NCBI RefSeq assembly: GCF_032062135.1
Contig: NC_092858.1
Location: 121,450,148 to 121,514,147, forward strand
DNA: 64,000 bases
Reading direction: 5' to 3'
From: Pyxicephalus adspersus
Taxonomy: Eukaryota; Chordata; Amphibia; Anura; Pyxicephalidae
Part shown: one piece after another, positions 36,674 to 47,560 of the stretch
How the letters are laid out: each line of letters opens with the position of its first letter
How positions within the stretch are numbered: position 1 is the stretch's first letter
Notes under the pieces: generated by a model
Databases searched by the model: none
Told to the model about the DNA's origin: nothing
What the model saw: only the letters and a program-made list of their open reading frames with translations
Made by a program: the position numbers and the translations under genes

Positions 36674-36983
36674 AGCATGTGTTAGATACACATATGTTAT
36701 AAACGACATATCATGAATGACTATTGTTCTCTCTTATGAGGCTGTTTGCATGAGGCTTTACTCCTCTCTAACAAAGAGGGGTAGCTAATTTAAGTTATAG
36801 AGGCTGTTTACTGAATACCCAGTTATGTGCAACCACAAAAAAACAAGGATTTTTGTTATCTCATGATTTGATAATAAAAGTAAATTTAGCCTCACCCCTT
36901 ATTACTAATATTTATAAAAAAAATGAACATACACTTTGTAAATCAACCCTATTGCCTGATACCTTTGCTTTATGCCACACCTT
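36674..36983. other. Non-coding spacer between MITE copies
   Basis: About 310 bp of AT-rich sequence; nothing recognised. Confidence 0.4.
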
Positions 36984-37205
36984 GGGCCTGATTTATTAAA
37001 GTTCTCCAAGGCTGGGGAGAATACACTTTCAAGTTAGGCTGGGTGATCCAGCAAACCTGGAATGGATTTCCTAAAAGTCATTAGCTATTTGTTAGCAAAT
37101 GTTTTCAATGCTGTACCGGATCCATTCCATGTTTGCTGGATCACCCAGCTTACCTGATGAAAGTGTGTTTTCCTCAGCCATGGAGAGCTTTAATAAATCA
37201 GGCCC
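36984..37205. mobile_element. Palindromic MITE, copy 5
   Basis: Near-complete copy: gggcctgatttattaaagtt at the left and gctttaataaatcaggccc at the right, with 'gggtgatccagcaaacctgg' and its inverse in the arms. The 'cagtgaagct' motif is partly decayed. Confidence 0.85.
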
Positions 37206-37206
37206 C

Positions 37207-37213
<7 letters not shown>

Positions 37214-37247
<34 letters not shown>
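37214..37247. repeat. (TA)n microsatellite
   Basis: 34 bp of uninterrupted TA immediately after MITE copy 5. Confidence 0.95.
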
Positions 37248-37251
<4 letters not shown>

Positions 37252-38815
37252 TATTAGTGCCTAATGCTATGGTATTCCTCATGACTACCTATTATACATA
37301 GTATAGTACACAGTGCAGTGTCTAAATTTGCATGTGTTTCTGGCACACAGTGCTTTATGTTTTTGCTATACACAGCATCTAACACCCCTCTATTACAAAA
37401 TATGCCCTTATACTGAACTCTACTATTATTGTACTTAAACTGCTCTTTTACAGTGTTATAGGCCTTTACTATATACTTTGCTTCTCTCTTATTCACTGCT
37501 TCTGTCGTATGCTGTGCCTTATGCTAGATGTTGTTATTATGATATTGGTTTTTGGTCAATTTTATTCTCAAAAATAAATGGATAATATAAAGTGGATAAG
37601 AGGCGAGTCTAGTAATGATGTCAGGTTAAGGGCTAATACTAGGGGTAGGAGATGTGCCAAAACAGGGAATTTACAGTATCCACAATCTTATCCAAGTGTG
37701 ACCACAATCTTTTCCTGTCCCCATAAATATGTTATAAATTTTAACATATCAGCAGTAATTTTCATTGTAATTTCCTCTTCTTCCAGTAGAACATGGGGAA
37801 CATTTCCATGCCTCTTCTAGGCAAATTAAGTCCAAATCAACAGAAGAGAGTCTTTAGAAGGGAGTGTCTCTCAGTACTTTAGTTACCAAAACAATTTTTG
37901 AGCCCCATGATCACACTATTGGCACAATCTAGTCTTGCTGCTGCTTTCCAGACACCCTGCATAGGGATAGATAACAGACCTCTTCTTTGCAGCTATCTAG
38001 GTATAGTAAGCAGGCAGTGCAGGGGTATAAACAGACATCCAGACTTTGTAACGTAATCCAATGAACCCTTTTACCTGTTCAGTGAGTAGTACAGTTTTTT
38101 TCTAGGTGAGAGTGGGTGATGAATGTCAACCATTCAATCATGACAAAAGGGTGTATAGATATACAGTATGAGTGCTGTGTTCCAGTTTGGTATTCCTATT
38201 GAAGTGTTGAAGCCTAGTTATTCTGTTTCCTTTTGAGTCTATGAAAATAAATATAGTGAGGGAAATTGGAATCATTCACATTTGCCTGTAATGTTTTTGT
38301 TTGAAAGTAAGTAATGTGAAAGAATAGTGATGCTACCTATGTTTGGGTGATAATATTTACTGTCATTCTCATACTATCAAGTTCTAATTGATTTTTTTAC
38401 ATGCAGAAAATATGCCTTAGGCTGGCAAAATAACATTTCCAAAGCCCCAGCTGTGAAAGGCTAAAAATGAACTCTACTGCCTGTTACAGCTATGCATTAG
38501 CATGTGCTGTATTCTACAAACTGCTTAACTGAATATTTATTCAGAAAGCTTTATGCCTTGTTTTAACAATATTGTAGATGCCTTTTCAGTAGATGTCTGC
38601 TAGTAAGATTTACAGAATCCTAACTTTTTAAATCTATAAACCAACACATAAATCATTTAGTATAATTTTAACAATTTGCTTATTAATAATAATTATTATT
38701 GTAAGTTATTAATTAATTATTTTTATTACTTATTATTGTACAACAATGTTGAATGTTTTTACCTAGCTGCCTCCTGTACACATTCAGACACATGGTATAT
38801 CAGGACTGTCTGGAC
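37248..38815. other. AT-rich non-coding DNA
   Basis: No gene seen; very AT-rich around 38670-38750. Confidence 0.4.
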
Positions 38816-39060
38816 CAGTTATTCTCAACCAGGGTTCCTCCAGAAGTTTCCAGGGGTTCCTTGAGCTGTGAAAATAGTGAATCTTTAACCCACTTTCTAC
38901 CCCTCTGCAATGTTTTCAGCATAGACCTGGGTGCCTCTGCTGCAATGCAGACTGTTAAATGGATACCCAATATATCTCTGTAGCCACCATATCTTCCAAT
39001 ACAGCAGATATATCTGGCTTTTAATTGGCTATAGACCCTGACCACAAAGACCAAGGGTGC
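38816..39060 (+). mobile_element. hAT-like MITE fragment
   Basis: Starts CAGTTATTCTCAACCAGGGT, a common hAT terminal sequence form, with 'ccaggggttccttgagctgt' downstream as in frog hAT MITEs. The right end was not found, so it is a fragment. Confidence 0.5.
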
Positions 39061-40865
39061 TGGAGTGGGGGAAGGTACTGCTCTTCTTTAAACAACTTGT
39101 CTTCTTAAAACAACTTAATTATAAAAAAAATAAGTAATGATAAATAGATGGATTCACTCATCTCTATTATCTACACTCAATACAAGTAGATAAATCCTAA
39201 CAAACTACTTAGAGTTCAAAGTGTAGCTTGACTAAAAAGAATTGATGTTCCTTTCATCTCCTGGTAAGTTAGATTAAAATAATTTTATCTTACTTGAGTG
39301 AATAAAGCTTTGATAATTGAAATCACCCATTACAGATTATACATTGGTCTAATTCGAATAAAAACTGCCTAAAGGGAAATATTTTGTCTAAATTGTGATT
39401 ATGCAAACACAACCAATATTACTGTGAGTAATTGTACTTGTAAATTGATTGGCAGGAGTAGCGAAATACATGCTGACACATGATTATCATATCTAGGAAC
39501 CTTTGTAATCTTATGAGTTTTTGATTCTATAAGACAGTGCCAGTGTTGAGTACACGGCAAGCCCTGGAAAATTGGGAGCATGGTTAGAATATTAGCATTT
39601 TAAAAGTGTGGTTTTAACTACTTCATATGTCAACAATATTATCAACCAAATGTGTGCATACAGAAGCTAGACTGTATTATCAACCAGTTAGTTGAAGCAG
39701 CATAACAAGATGCAAGTATAGTGTGTTCTTATGAGTAAACATCTTCTCTCTCTACATGAATCACCCGCTCTCATTTCTATTGTAAACCATATTTGCATAC
39801 ATTAATTTTATTACTAGGAGAAGGGTTTCCCTGTCTAGATTTAACTGTTTTCAGTGCGCACCTTCTAAGTACGGCCATGCAATGTTTAAAAAAGTTGTGG
39901 TCTTTTTTGGGATTGACTATTGGTTTATAGTTGACTCTTGTACAAACCTGGATAGGGCGCACATTAATCAAGGCTTTGGTTAGTGAAAGACTAGATTTTT
40001 TTTTTTTGTATTTGTAGAACAAGATTAACAGTAACAAACAGGTATTAGCATAGGAATGCTGTATAAATATTTAAACATGCAGTTACTCATTACACATTAT
40101 GACTGAATGGCTCTACAATAAAATGTTCTTCTATACACATTCTACAAGATAAGGCCACCCACTAAAATGCACACAGCAGGCAAGGTTGGCTTTATCATAG
40201 ATGCAACAGAGACACCAAGGATGACTCTGAAGGAGCTGAAAAGATCTATAGTGGAGATGCTGGTATCGGTCTATAGGACTTTCTGTGTCTTGAAAAAACA
40301 TTGATTAAAAAAAAAGAGAACATGTTTGCAGTTTCCCCAACAGCACGTGGTGGATTTTCCAAACACATGGGCTTTACACCCTCCCTTCTCACCTCTTAAA
40401 ATGTATTACTGGTCTGTAGTGGCCATCAATTACAGTAATGAACCAAAAGGGAGGGCTGAGGGTAGTAGAGGTGGAGCCAGGCTCAACAATCTCAGGAACA
40501 ATATTTGCAAATATCATCAGCAAATAATTTGCAAATTTCATCAGCAGTCTATAGTACTACTGATATATGTTTTCACTTAAGATAATGTCTGCTGAAGCCC
40601 TCTTTCTTCTTCTTTGTCTAAATTGGCTATTCTCTGCAACCATTCCATTTAGTCTATTGAAAAAACATTTTGAATGTCATAAAAATATTTCTTTTAACAC
40701 TGTTGCAATTTTCTCAGACTGCTTACAAAAAACACCCAAATGCCTGCATATACATAGTTTCATTATTTACTCGGGGATATGAAGCAAAATATGACTAATA
40801 TTATCATGTATTTAACATTAAAGATAATGCTTAATACTGGACATTACAAAAAAGGATTCTTTCTA
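39061..40865. other. AT-rich non-coding DNA
   Basis: No gene seen. Confidence 0.4.
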
Positions 40866-41055
40866 ATGATACACTTTCAGCAGTGAAGCTGGGTGATCCA
40901 GCAAACCTGGAATGGATTTCTTAAAAGACTTTTGCTATTTGTTAGCAAATGTTTTTAATACTAGACCAGATCTATTCCAGGTTTGCTGGATCACCCAGCT
41001 TCACTGCTGAAAGTGTATCCTCTCCAGCCTTGGAGAGCCTTAATAAATCAGGCCC
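40866..41055. mobile_element. Palindromic MITE, copy 6 (left end lost)
   Basis: Left outer end missing; begins within the arm at gatacactttcagcagtgaa. The right arm is complete to ataaatcaggccc. The two inner arms are almost exact inverses (cagcaaacctggaat and attccaggtttgctg). Confidence 0.82.
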
Positions 41056-41174
41056 ATTATACTCATTAAAATGCACTTGAATCCAACATCCAGCACAAAA
41101 TGTTGTATTGAAGTATGCAAATATAGTATACTTACAGCATGCACAATATAGTATATGTATACTATATACACTTG

Positions 41175-41177
<3 letters not shown>

Positions 41178-41209
<32 letters not shown>
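41178..41209. repeat. (AT)n microsatellite
   Basis: 32 bp of AT repeats, with a further palindromic 'tagtatatgtatacta' just upstream at about 41149. Confidence 0.95.
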
Positions 41210-41212
<3 letters not shown>

Positions 41213-42221
41213 TTGGCATGCTCAGCTTTTTTGCCATAAACCAAAAGCAGGGAAGGGAAGGAAAGATAAGTACAAAAGGGACATCGCCTGTCTGAGAAAT
41301 AATAACATCAGCAGGCTAATACAATAGCAATGTTGAAGCTGAACTCCAGGCACACATTTTCAATTAGTACTGGCTCCAAGTACTACCCCTACCAATCCCA
41401 GTCTGTTGTACAAGGTAATAAAAGGGGATAATACCAAGTCAAATTGGCAAGTTGTCGTTTGGCACTCGAAGCATATTGCAGTGTTGACCATTTGTAGACT
41501 ACAACTTTTCCCTGTAGAAAGTAGCCCTGGTACAAGAATCTGTTTCACACAACTTAAAACTGTGCTCCATTAAAAAGGGTAGGGATTTCTATGTAGTGTG
41601 GTAGCAATGCTAAAACCGTATAAAGACATTGCAATTGGTAATTTATAGTATGAGATCTAACTAGGCAACATTTGATTTCATATGTATGTGTAGGCTTGTG
41701 TTGATGGACTTTGGGCTTGTGTTGATTTCATCAGTTAGGCACTGGTTTAAGACTCTTGTGGGATCATTCAGAAATAATTGACAAATGCATCTGACCCCTC
41801 CAGTTGACTTCCTTCTCATCTGCATTTGAACTTCTTCTTTGAACTTCAATAGTCTTATATAGAAATGTAAAACTTGGAGTAAACACGACCTATACACAAA
41901 GTTTCTTATTGCTACTATTGTTCTGGTATAATTTTGGATTTTTTCCTTGCCTTTAATTATGAGAAAGGTGGTGACCAGGACAAATACCAAAGCATGAATC
42001 CTAACATCAGAAAACAGCAATAAAAAGCTAACCTTTACCCCTCTATCTAAAGTTTTGGATACATTATAGTTTATTAAATTTGCTGTTGTAGAGAAATATT
42101 TTTAAAGTGATTTGGGAATAATGGTTTCAGATTAAAAGATAACGATGCAGATAGAACTTTAACTCTGGAACTGTGTCCATACTCCTAATTCACTACCTAG
42201 CAAGTGACTAACTTGAACCAC
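41210..42221. other. Non-coding DNA
   Basis: No gene; a 119-codon reverse ORF at 41661 has no domain. Confidence 0.4.
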
Positions 42222-42472
42222 GGGCCTAATTTATTAAAGTTTTATTAAAGCTTAATTTATTAAAGCTCTCCAAGGCTGAAGAAGATACATTTTCATCAGT
42301 GAACCTGGGTGATACAGTAAACCTGGAAAGGATTTCTTAAAAGTAATTTGCTATTTGTTAGTAAATGTTTTAAATCCTGGACAAGATCTATTTCAGGTTT
42401 GCTGGATCACCCATATTCACTGATGAAATTGTATCCTCTTCAGCCTTGGAAAGCTTTCTTACATCAGGTCCC
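42222..42472. mobile_element. Palindromic MITE, copy 7
   Basis: The left end is duplicated: 'ttattaaagttttattaaag' and 'taatttattaaagctctcc', giving a longer copy. The rest is like copies 5 and 6 with point changes. Confidence 0.8.
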
Positions 42473-44864
42473 ATATCTCTAGACTTCTAATATTCTAAAA
42501 TGTGTTCTGGGACAGTAATTAACCAGTGAAGAAGCATGAAGATGACTGCTCTAGAACCTGGACATTTACCAGCAGCATTGTGGGAATGTTTTTGCCACAA
42601 TCAGAGCAAATTCCTTTTAATGGTATTTCTACACTCAAAGTGCTTCCTGTCTAAATCAATTAGTTTTTTATTGCCCAGAGGAAACACATAAACAAACAGT
42701 AACGTCAGCTACAATATATGACACGATATGCCCTGCATAACTTTTGGCTACTGTTTCATGAGAAAATGTAATATAAACTCTCTAACCACACATATTTCCT
42801 GAGGAAACCATGATTTATAATATAAGATGCCATTTTCTGTGATACATTATAGTCACAGCTTTAAAAGATAAAGTAGTTAAACCTCCTAAGGTCTTTGAAC
42901 CCCCTGTGCAGCTCATGAAGCCTTAATTTGTCTAATCTCACAATAATTCATCCATTATTTGCAGAATGCCCAGATCTACTTCTCAATGAGTTTCTGGATT
43001 TTAATCCACTTACCTAAAAGGTAGCACAGAAATCTATTATATGCACAACATTATACTGATGTTTGCCTTTCTATGACTACACACACTGTAGTCATAGAAA
43101 GATATAGAGCACACAGAGTATATAAGACGCTCATATTCAACAGTTATTTTCCCAATATAGGGATAGTAATCATACGGGAGTCAAGTTTAGTAAATTTGTA
43201 TATTATTTAGTCCATGGGGTAAAGAAATGAGCTATTGTTTCATTGCACTTCTATGATTCACCATTAAGCAATGAGTGTCATGGATTAGATAACAAAAGAC
43301 ACACAAATGATGACATCTAATCCCCTGCACTCCTCTCCTTCAACTACTACTCCACCAACTGTGAAGACCTCCTAGATTGATCTGCTGAACAGCTGACAGC
43401 AAGTGGAGGAGTTGGTTCATAACAACAGATCATCGCACAATCAAGATGAGAATCATCAGCCATTGATTTGTTTGGGCAGTTGCTGATTACAATTTTTTTT
43501 TGGATCATTTCCAATGACGATTATCTAACGTGTGTGGGTAAAGCAGACATTGCCCAGAACTGCCATGGTGGTAGAAGAGTTGGCACTCTCTAAGCCACGC
43601 CTGCAGATATTTAGAACTTAAACAGGTGCACAACTGGTGCAGAGGAAAACATCCATAAAATTTAGCATCAGTGTAGGTGTTCCACAATGTCATTTATTGA
43701 TCCACCATGCTAGATCACAAAACAACTGACTGCTAACATGGACTTCTGTAGTGTTTGTAGCAGGCCATCACAAATTTCTCTATGTGCATCCTCCCCTCTC
43801 CAAAAAGCAGAATGCAACTGTATGTAAATGTATCTGTAGCATGATTGCTCAGTTGCTATCATTTATTTTGAGAGAAAAAAAATGAAGTTTTTGTAAAAAG
43901 CCCACACATTCCACTTTTTACAAAGTATAATCTATTGGAGGGGGAAACATTAAGGTGAATTTACAAAGCACAGGTTAACTATAAGTTGAGACAAGATAGT
44001 AAAATAGACTCAATTCTGAGAAACATGCCTTGTTATTTGTCATGATGTTTTTTCAGTCCTTTGAGAGGTATTATCAGCTTTTATTAGTTTAAATTTCTGA
44101 AAGCAATGGTTGTTATAGTGAATAGAGTCAGGTTCAGCTACAAAGAGAGTTAATGGTCCCATCTGGGGATTGTAGCATTGGGGAGCAGCTGTCATATACA
44201 GTGTTTTTTTCCCTTACATTTAAAAATAGTGCTAACCAGGAAGTAAATCAATGTTCACTTTCTTGGCCTGAACTGAAAACATTATTTCAGTGTTGTATAA
44301 GCAATCTCCTCCCATTTTCTGTTCTAGGGCTAGTCCACACTTCTTATCAGATAAAACAATAGCATCTAAAGTGAAATCAACAGCCAACTAATCATAAGAT
44401 TTTTCAGATTCCTACCCGTTGTGGATATATCGTATCAAGTACATCCAATCAGTTTCAGTTTAGAAGAGCTAAATTTGTTAAAGATTTGTGCGTGCAGTTT
44501 TTTAGGACTTACAATTAATTGGATCAGTAAACCAAGCACAAAATTTGCAGTGGTTTTACTCATCTGTATTAGGCCCTACACAGTCTTTGTAAAAAACACT
44601 ATTTTTACTTAATAAGTGATGCTGAAATAGGGTATTAGGTACAGGATGGAAAGTTTTTGACCCACAAAGAGTAAATGTTTTGTTATGTATGCATATGGGT
44701 ATTAAGGAAAACATTTGAGTTGACTTTCTTAGAGAGGAATTAATCTTAAAAATGTACAAATTGCCAGTACGATGGTTCTTTATTACTGAAGAAATTTGCT
44801 CTGTTTCTTCTGCAGTAAAACAAATGTATTTGCCTATTGTCAACATCTCTGGAATATATCTCTC
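42473..44864. other. AT-rich non-coding DNA
   Basis: No gene recognised. Holds the perfect hairpin at 43067-43101, listed separately. Confidence 0.4.
43067..43101. repeat. Perfect 14-bp inverted repeat, 7-nt loop
   Basis: Arms CTTTCTATGACTAC and GTAGTCATAGAAAG, loop ACACACT. No poly-U tract or flanking gene suggests a terminator or an RNA gene. It may be the core of a small foldback element. Confidence 0.8.
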
Positions 44865-45080
44865 TGGTCTGATCTATTAAAGCTCTGGAGAAGATAGACT
44901 TCATGGGAGAACCTGGGTGATCCAGCAAATCTAAAATAGTTCTGGTCTAGGATTAAAAACATTTGCCAAATAAAAGAAAACAATTTTTAAGAAATACAAT
45001 CCATGTTTACTGGATCAGTCAGGTTCTCCCATGATAGTCTATCTTCTCTAGTCTTGAAGTACATTATTAAATCAGGCTCA
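44865..45080. mobile_element. Palindromic MITE, copy 8
   Basis: 'tcatgggagaacctgggtga' subfamily; right arm 'tctcccatgatagtctatct' and end 'ttattaaatcaggct'. Confidence 0.78.
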
Positions 45081-47046
45081 TTAGGTTGGACATGCACATT
45101 GCAGTGTGCATTCTCAGCATACCTGAGTGCCAGAATGAATGAACTCCTATGTCCATTTATAGTGTCACTTTAGCTTGGGCAATCAATATGGTTGTAGATC
45201 CTAGAAAAGGACTGGGTAAAATGTTGGCACTGACAAGGGAGCAAGGGTGATGAGATAGTTCCACTTTAAGGTTGGTGCTGCTACATATTAATATAAATAA
45301 CATTTAAATTATTACAAAAGGTTTAGAAGCCTTCTGAAAGAATTATAATTTCTCTTTTCAAAATAAAAAATAAACACAGCTCTTTAAAAAGACAATTTGT
45401 CCTTTTGAAGTGGAACAAAAAACATATAGATATATTTTTTTAAGGGGATGTACAAGTCCTGTTTGGCGAACAGCATTCCTGCGATAAGATTTTAGTATGC
45501 TGTGTACATCCTAGACAGTGTGTGGTCTTTATAAAACAATAGCAGTCACATCAAAGGAGTGGGATCTTACAGCTATTTCTTAGACATTCACATTGCAGGA
45601 TTTGTGTAGTAGAACATGTAGGGATGTTGTAAATACCTGTTGTTAAAGCACCTAAGCTTAAAATATGAAATATATAGAAATGTTTTACAAGTCTGGTCCA
45701 TCTGTTTTATAAATGGCAATACAGAAATTTCTGTATAGGAAAGGTATGCCCAGGGGGTAAAGTCCAAATCTTCTTCTTAGTATAATCAAAATATCATATT
45801 GTACATGTGTGCATTTCCTGTGATTGGTTTCATGTAGATTGGCAGGTGTACATTTCATTGTATATTATTTGCCAGAGAATGTAGGAGAATGAGAAGTATG
45901 ACCTCATCAGTCTCTTTCATTGTCCAATACCCAATCTGGAATGTGACTTAGCTTTGCTACTACTGGTTTGTTTGTGCGATGTATATACTTTTCCATTTTG
46001 CTAATTTGTTTGCTTTTTTTGTATTGCTACATTCAAACAATAACAAAAAGAAACATAATGTTAGTTTTGTCCTATATGCATAAATTTTCAAATCACAGAA
46101 CAAAATGTTCAATTTGCAAGAAGAAACAATGCTGAGTTCGTTTTAGGTCTGGTAATAATGTTTTGTTATGAAAGCCTGATGATGATTTACTGTAGTTAAT
46201 ATTGAACCACAGTGGCATAACTATGGCTGTTTAGCCATGCCCAGTTTTGATAGGCTATTTACCATGACACCAGTCTTATATATGGTTTCCCATGCATCAA
46301 AAAGTGGTAACCTTACCCTGTAAACTTTTCTGACTATAGGATCCATCAAGCCCACTTAGGCCTACATTTAGTTTGTGTGAAAAGGGAATAGCCCTGAACT
46401 GTATAAGCTTGCTGATGTTTTATTTTTGAAGAGTACATTATGTATACTACTACTACTACTACAGTATATGAAGGTCTGAAGTAGAAACACCTCACTGCAT
46501 TGGAAATGACTGAAGAAGACACCATCCATTCAGAAAAGCTTTCTTTGAGAACAGGGTTTACAGATCTGTAAAAAATGCATTTCTGTCTAGGATTCAAGTG
46601 GCGACAGTTGATCCAGATCTTTAAAATTAACTAAGATTTTTATCCAAGCAAGCCCAGAAACAAATTACACTCACAACGGATAAGCAAAACGACATGTGGA
46701 TACATGTGTTTCATTGAATATAACAGAATGTTTTGGAACTAATGTTAACAGATGGAATAGTGAATCCATGTAATATTCTTAAAAGGGTTGTGCAATTCTA
46801 TTTTAAAATAAACAGAAGACCAACTGCAAGGCTTCAGAAAATGGGGTAATAAAAATCTGGAAGTTACTTTTAAGTTATGTTTACCTGGAAATCAATGTGC
46901 TATTCTTATATATTCAGTATCCTGCTAACAAAAAAAAATTACTCTGCACAATTCAAAAAAGCAGTGAACTAGTTTAACTTTTTTACATTTGTGATTCAAA
47001 GGTTGAAAAGTGTCTTTTTCACTATTCACCTTAAATAACCTTATAT
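45081..47046. other. AT-rich non-coding DNA
   Basis: No gene seen. Includes a short (CTA)n run at about 46443-46461. Confidence 0.4.
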
Positions 47047-47560
47047 CAGGGGTCAGCAACCTATTCCCTATTGAATGTCAGTTTTACAAGCATTAGACAT
47101 TAAGCTACGTACACACGTCAGATTTTTATCGCCCGATAATCGTCATCGGCCAATTATCGGGCGAAAATCTGCCGTGTGTACAGTCGGTGTCGTCCATCGT
47201 CCAGACGACCGACCTGCCGGATCCACGGACGATGGACGACAGCCGATCCTAATGAAAGGGAAGGGGAGAGCGCGCAGCAGGGTGCCGCTCCGTCGCTCTC
47301 CCCCTCCCCTCTCCATAGAGCATGAACGGTGCTGTATGTACAGCACCGTTCATGCATCGTGCACTCCCTTGTCGTTGGAAAGGATCGTGAAAGATCCTTT
47401 CCAACGACAAAAATTGGAAGTGTGTACGCAGCTTTAGTCTAATAATATTATTATTATTTATGGTCCCTTTGGACCTTAGATAATCCCAATTTCATGTCAA
47501 TTGTCATGTGTCCAACATCAGACCACAGATTGGTGACCAATCTGTGCACCTTTAGCCTTC
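47047..47560 (+). mobile_element. Possible hAT-like element hosting a MITE
   Basis: Starts CAGGGGTCAGCAACC, a hAT-type end. The right end is uncertain; 'gattggtgaccaatctg' near 47528 might be a decayed remnant. The TTAA MITE lies inside it. Weak call. Confidence 0.35.
47104..47432. mobile_element. TTAA-flanked hairpin-chain MITE, full length
   Basis: Flanked by TTAA at the left (47100-47103) and a decayed TTTA at the right (47433-47436). Ends GCTACGTACACACG and (inverted) GCTGCGTACACAC. It is a series of stems: 47109-47180 (GTACACACG arms plus ATCGCCCGATAAT), 47189-47202 with 47227-47240 (14 bp, perfect), a G/C-rich stem around 47255-47310, 47321-47354 (16-bp perfect arms, loop TG) and 47371-47408 (16-bp perfect arms, loop GTGAAA). 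TTAA targets suggest a piggyBac-type source; this is inferred. Confidence 0.82.

Noticed and set aside
40972..41327. ORFs with IYIYIY runs
   Set aside because: Produced by the AT microsatellite and a MITE.
41661..42020. 119-codon reverse ORF
   Set aside because: No domain, no splice signals, AT-rich composition like its flanks.
47154..47437. ORFs of 67-120 codons on both strands
   Set aside because: They result from the GC-rich hairpin-chain MITE.
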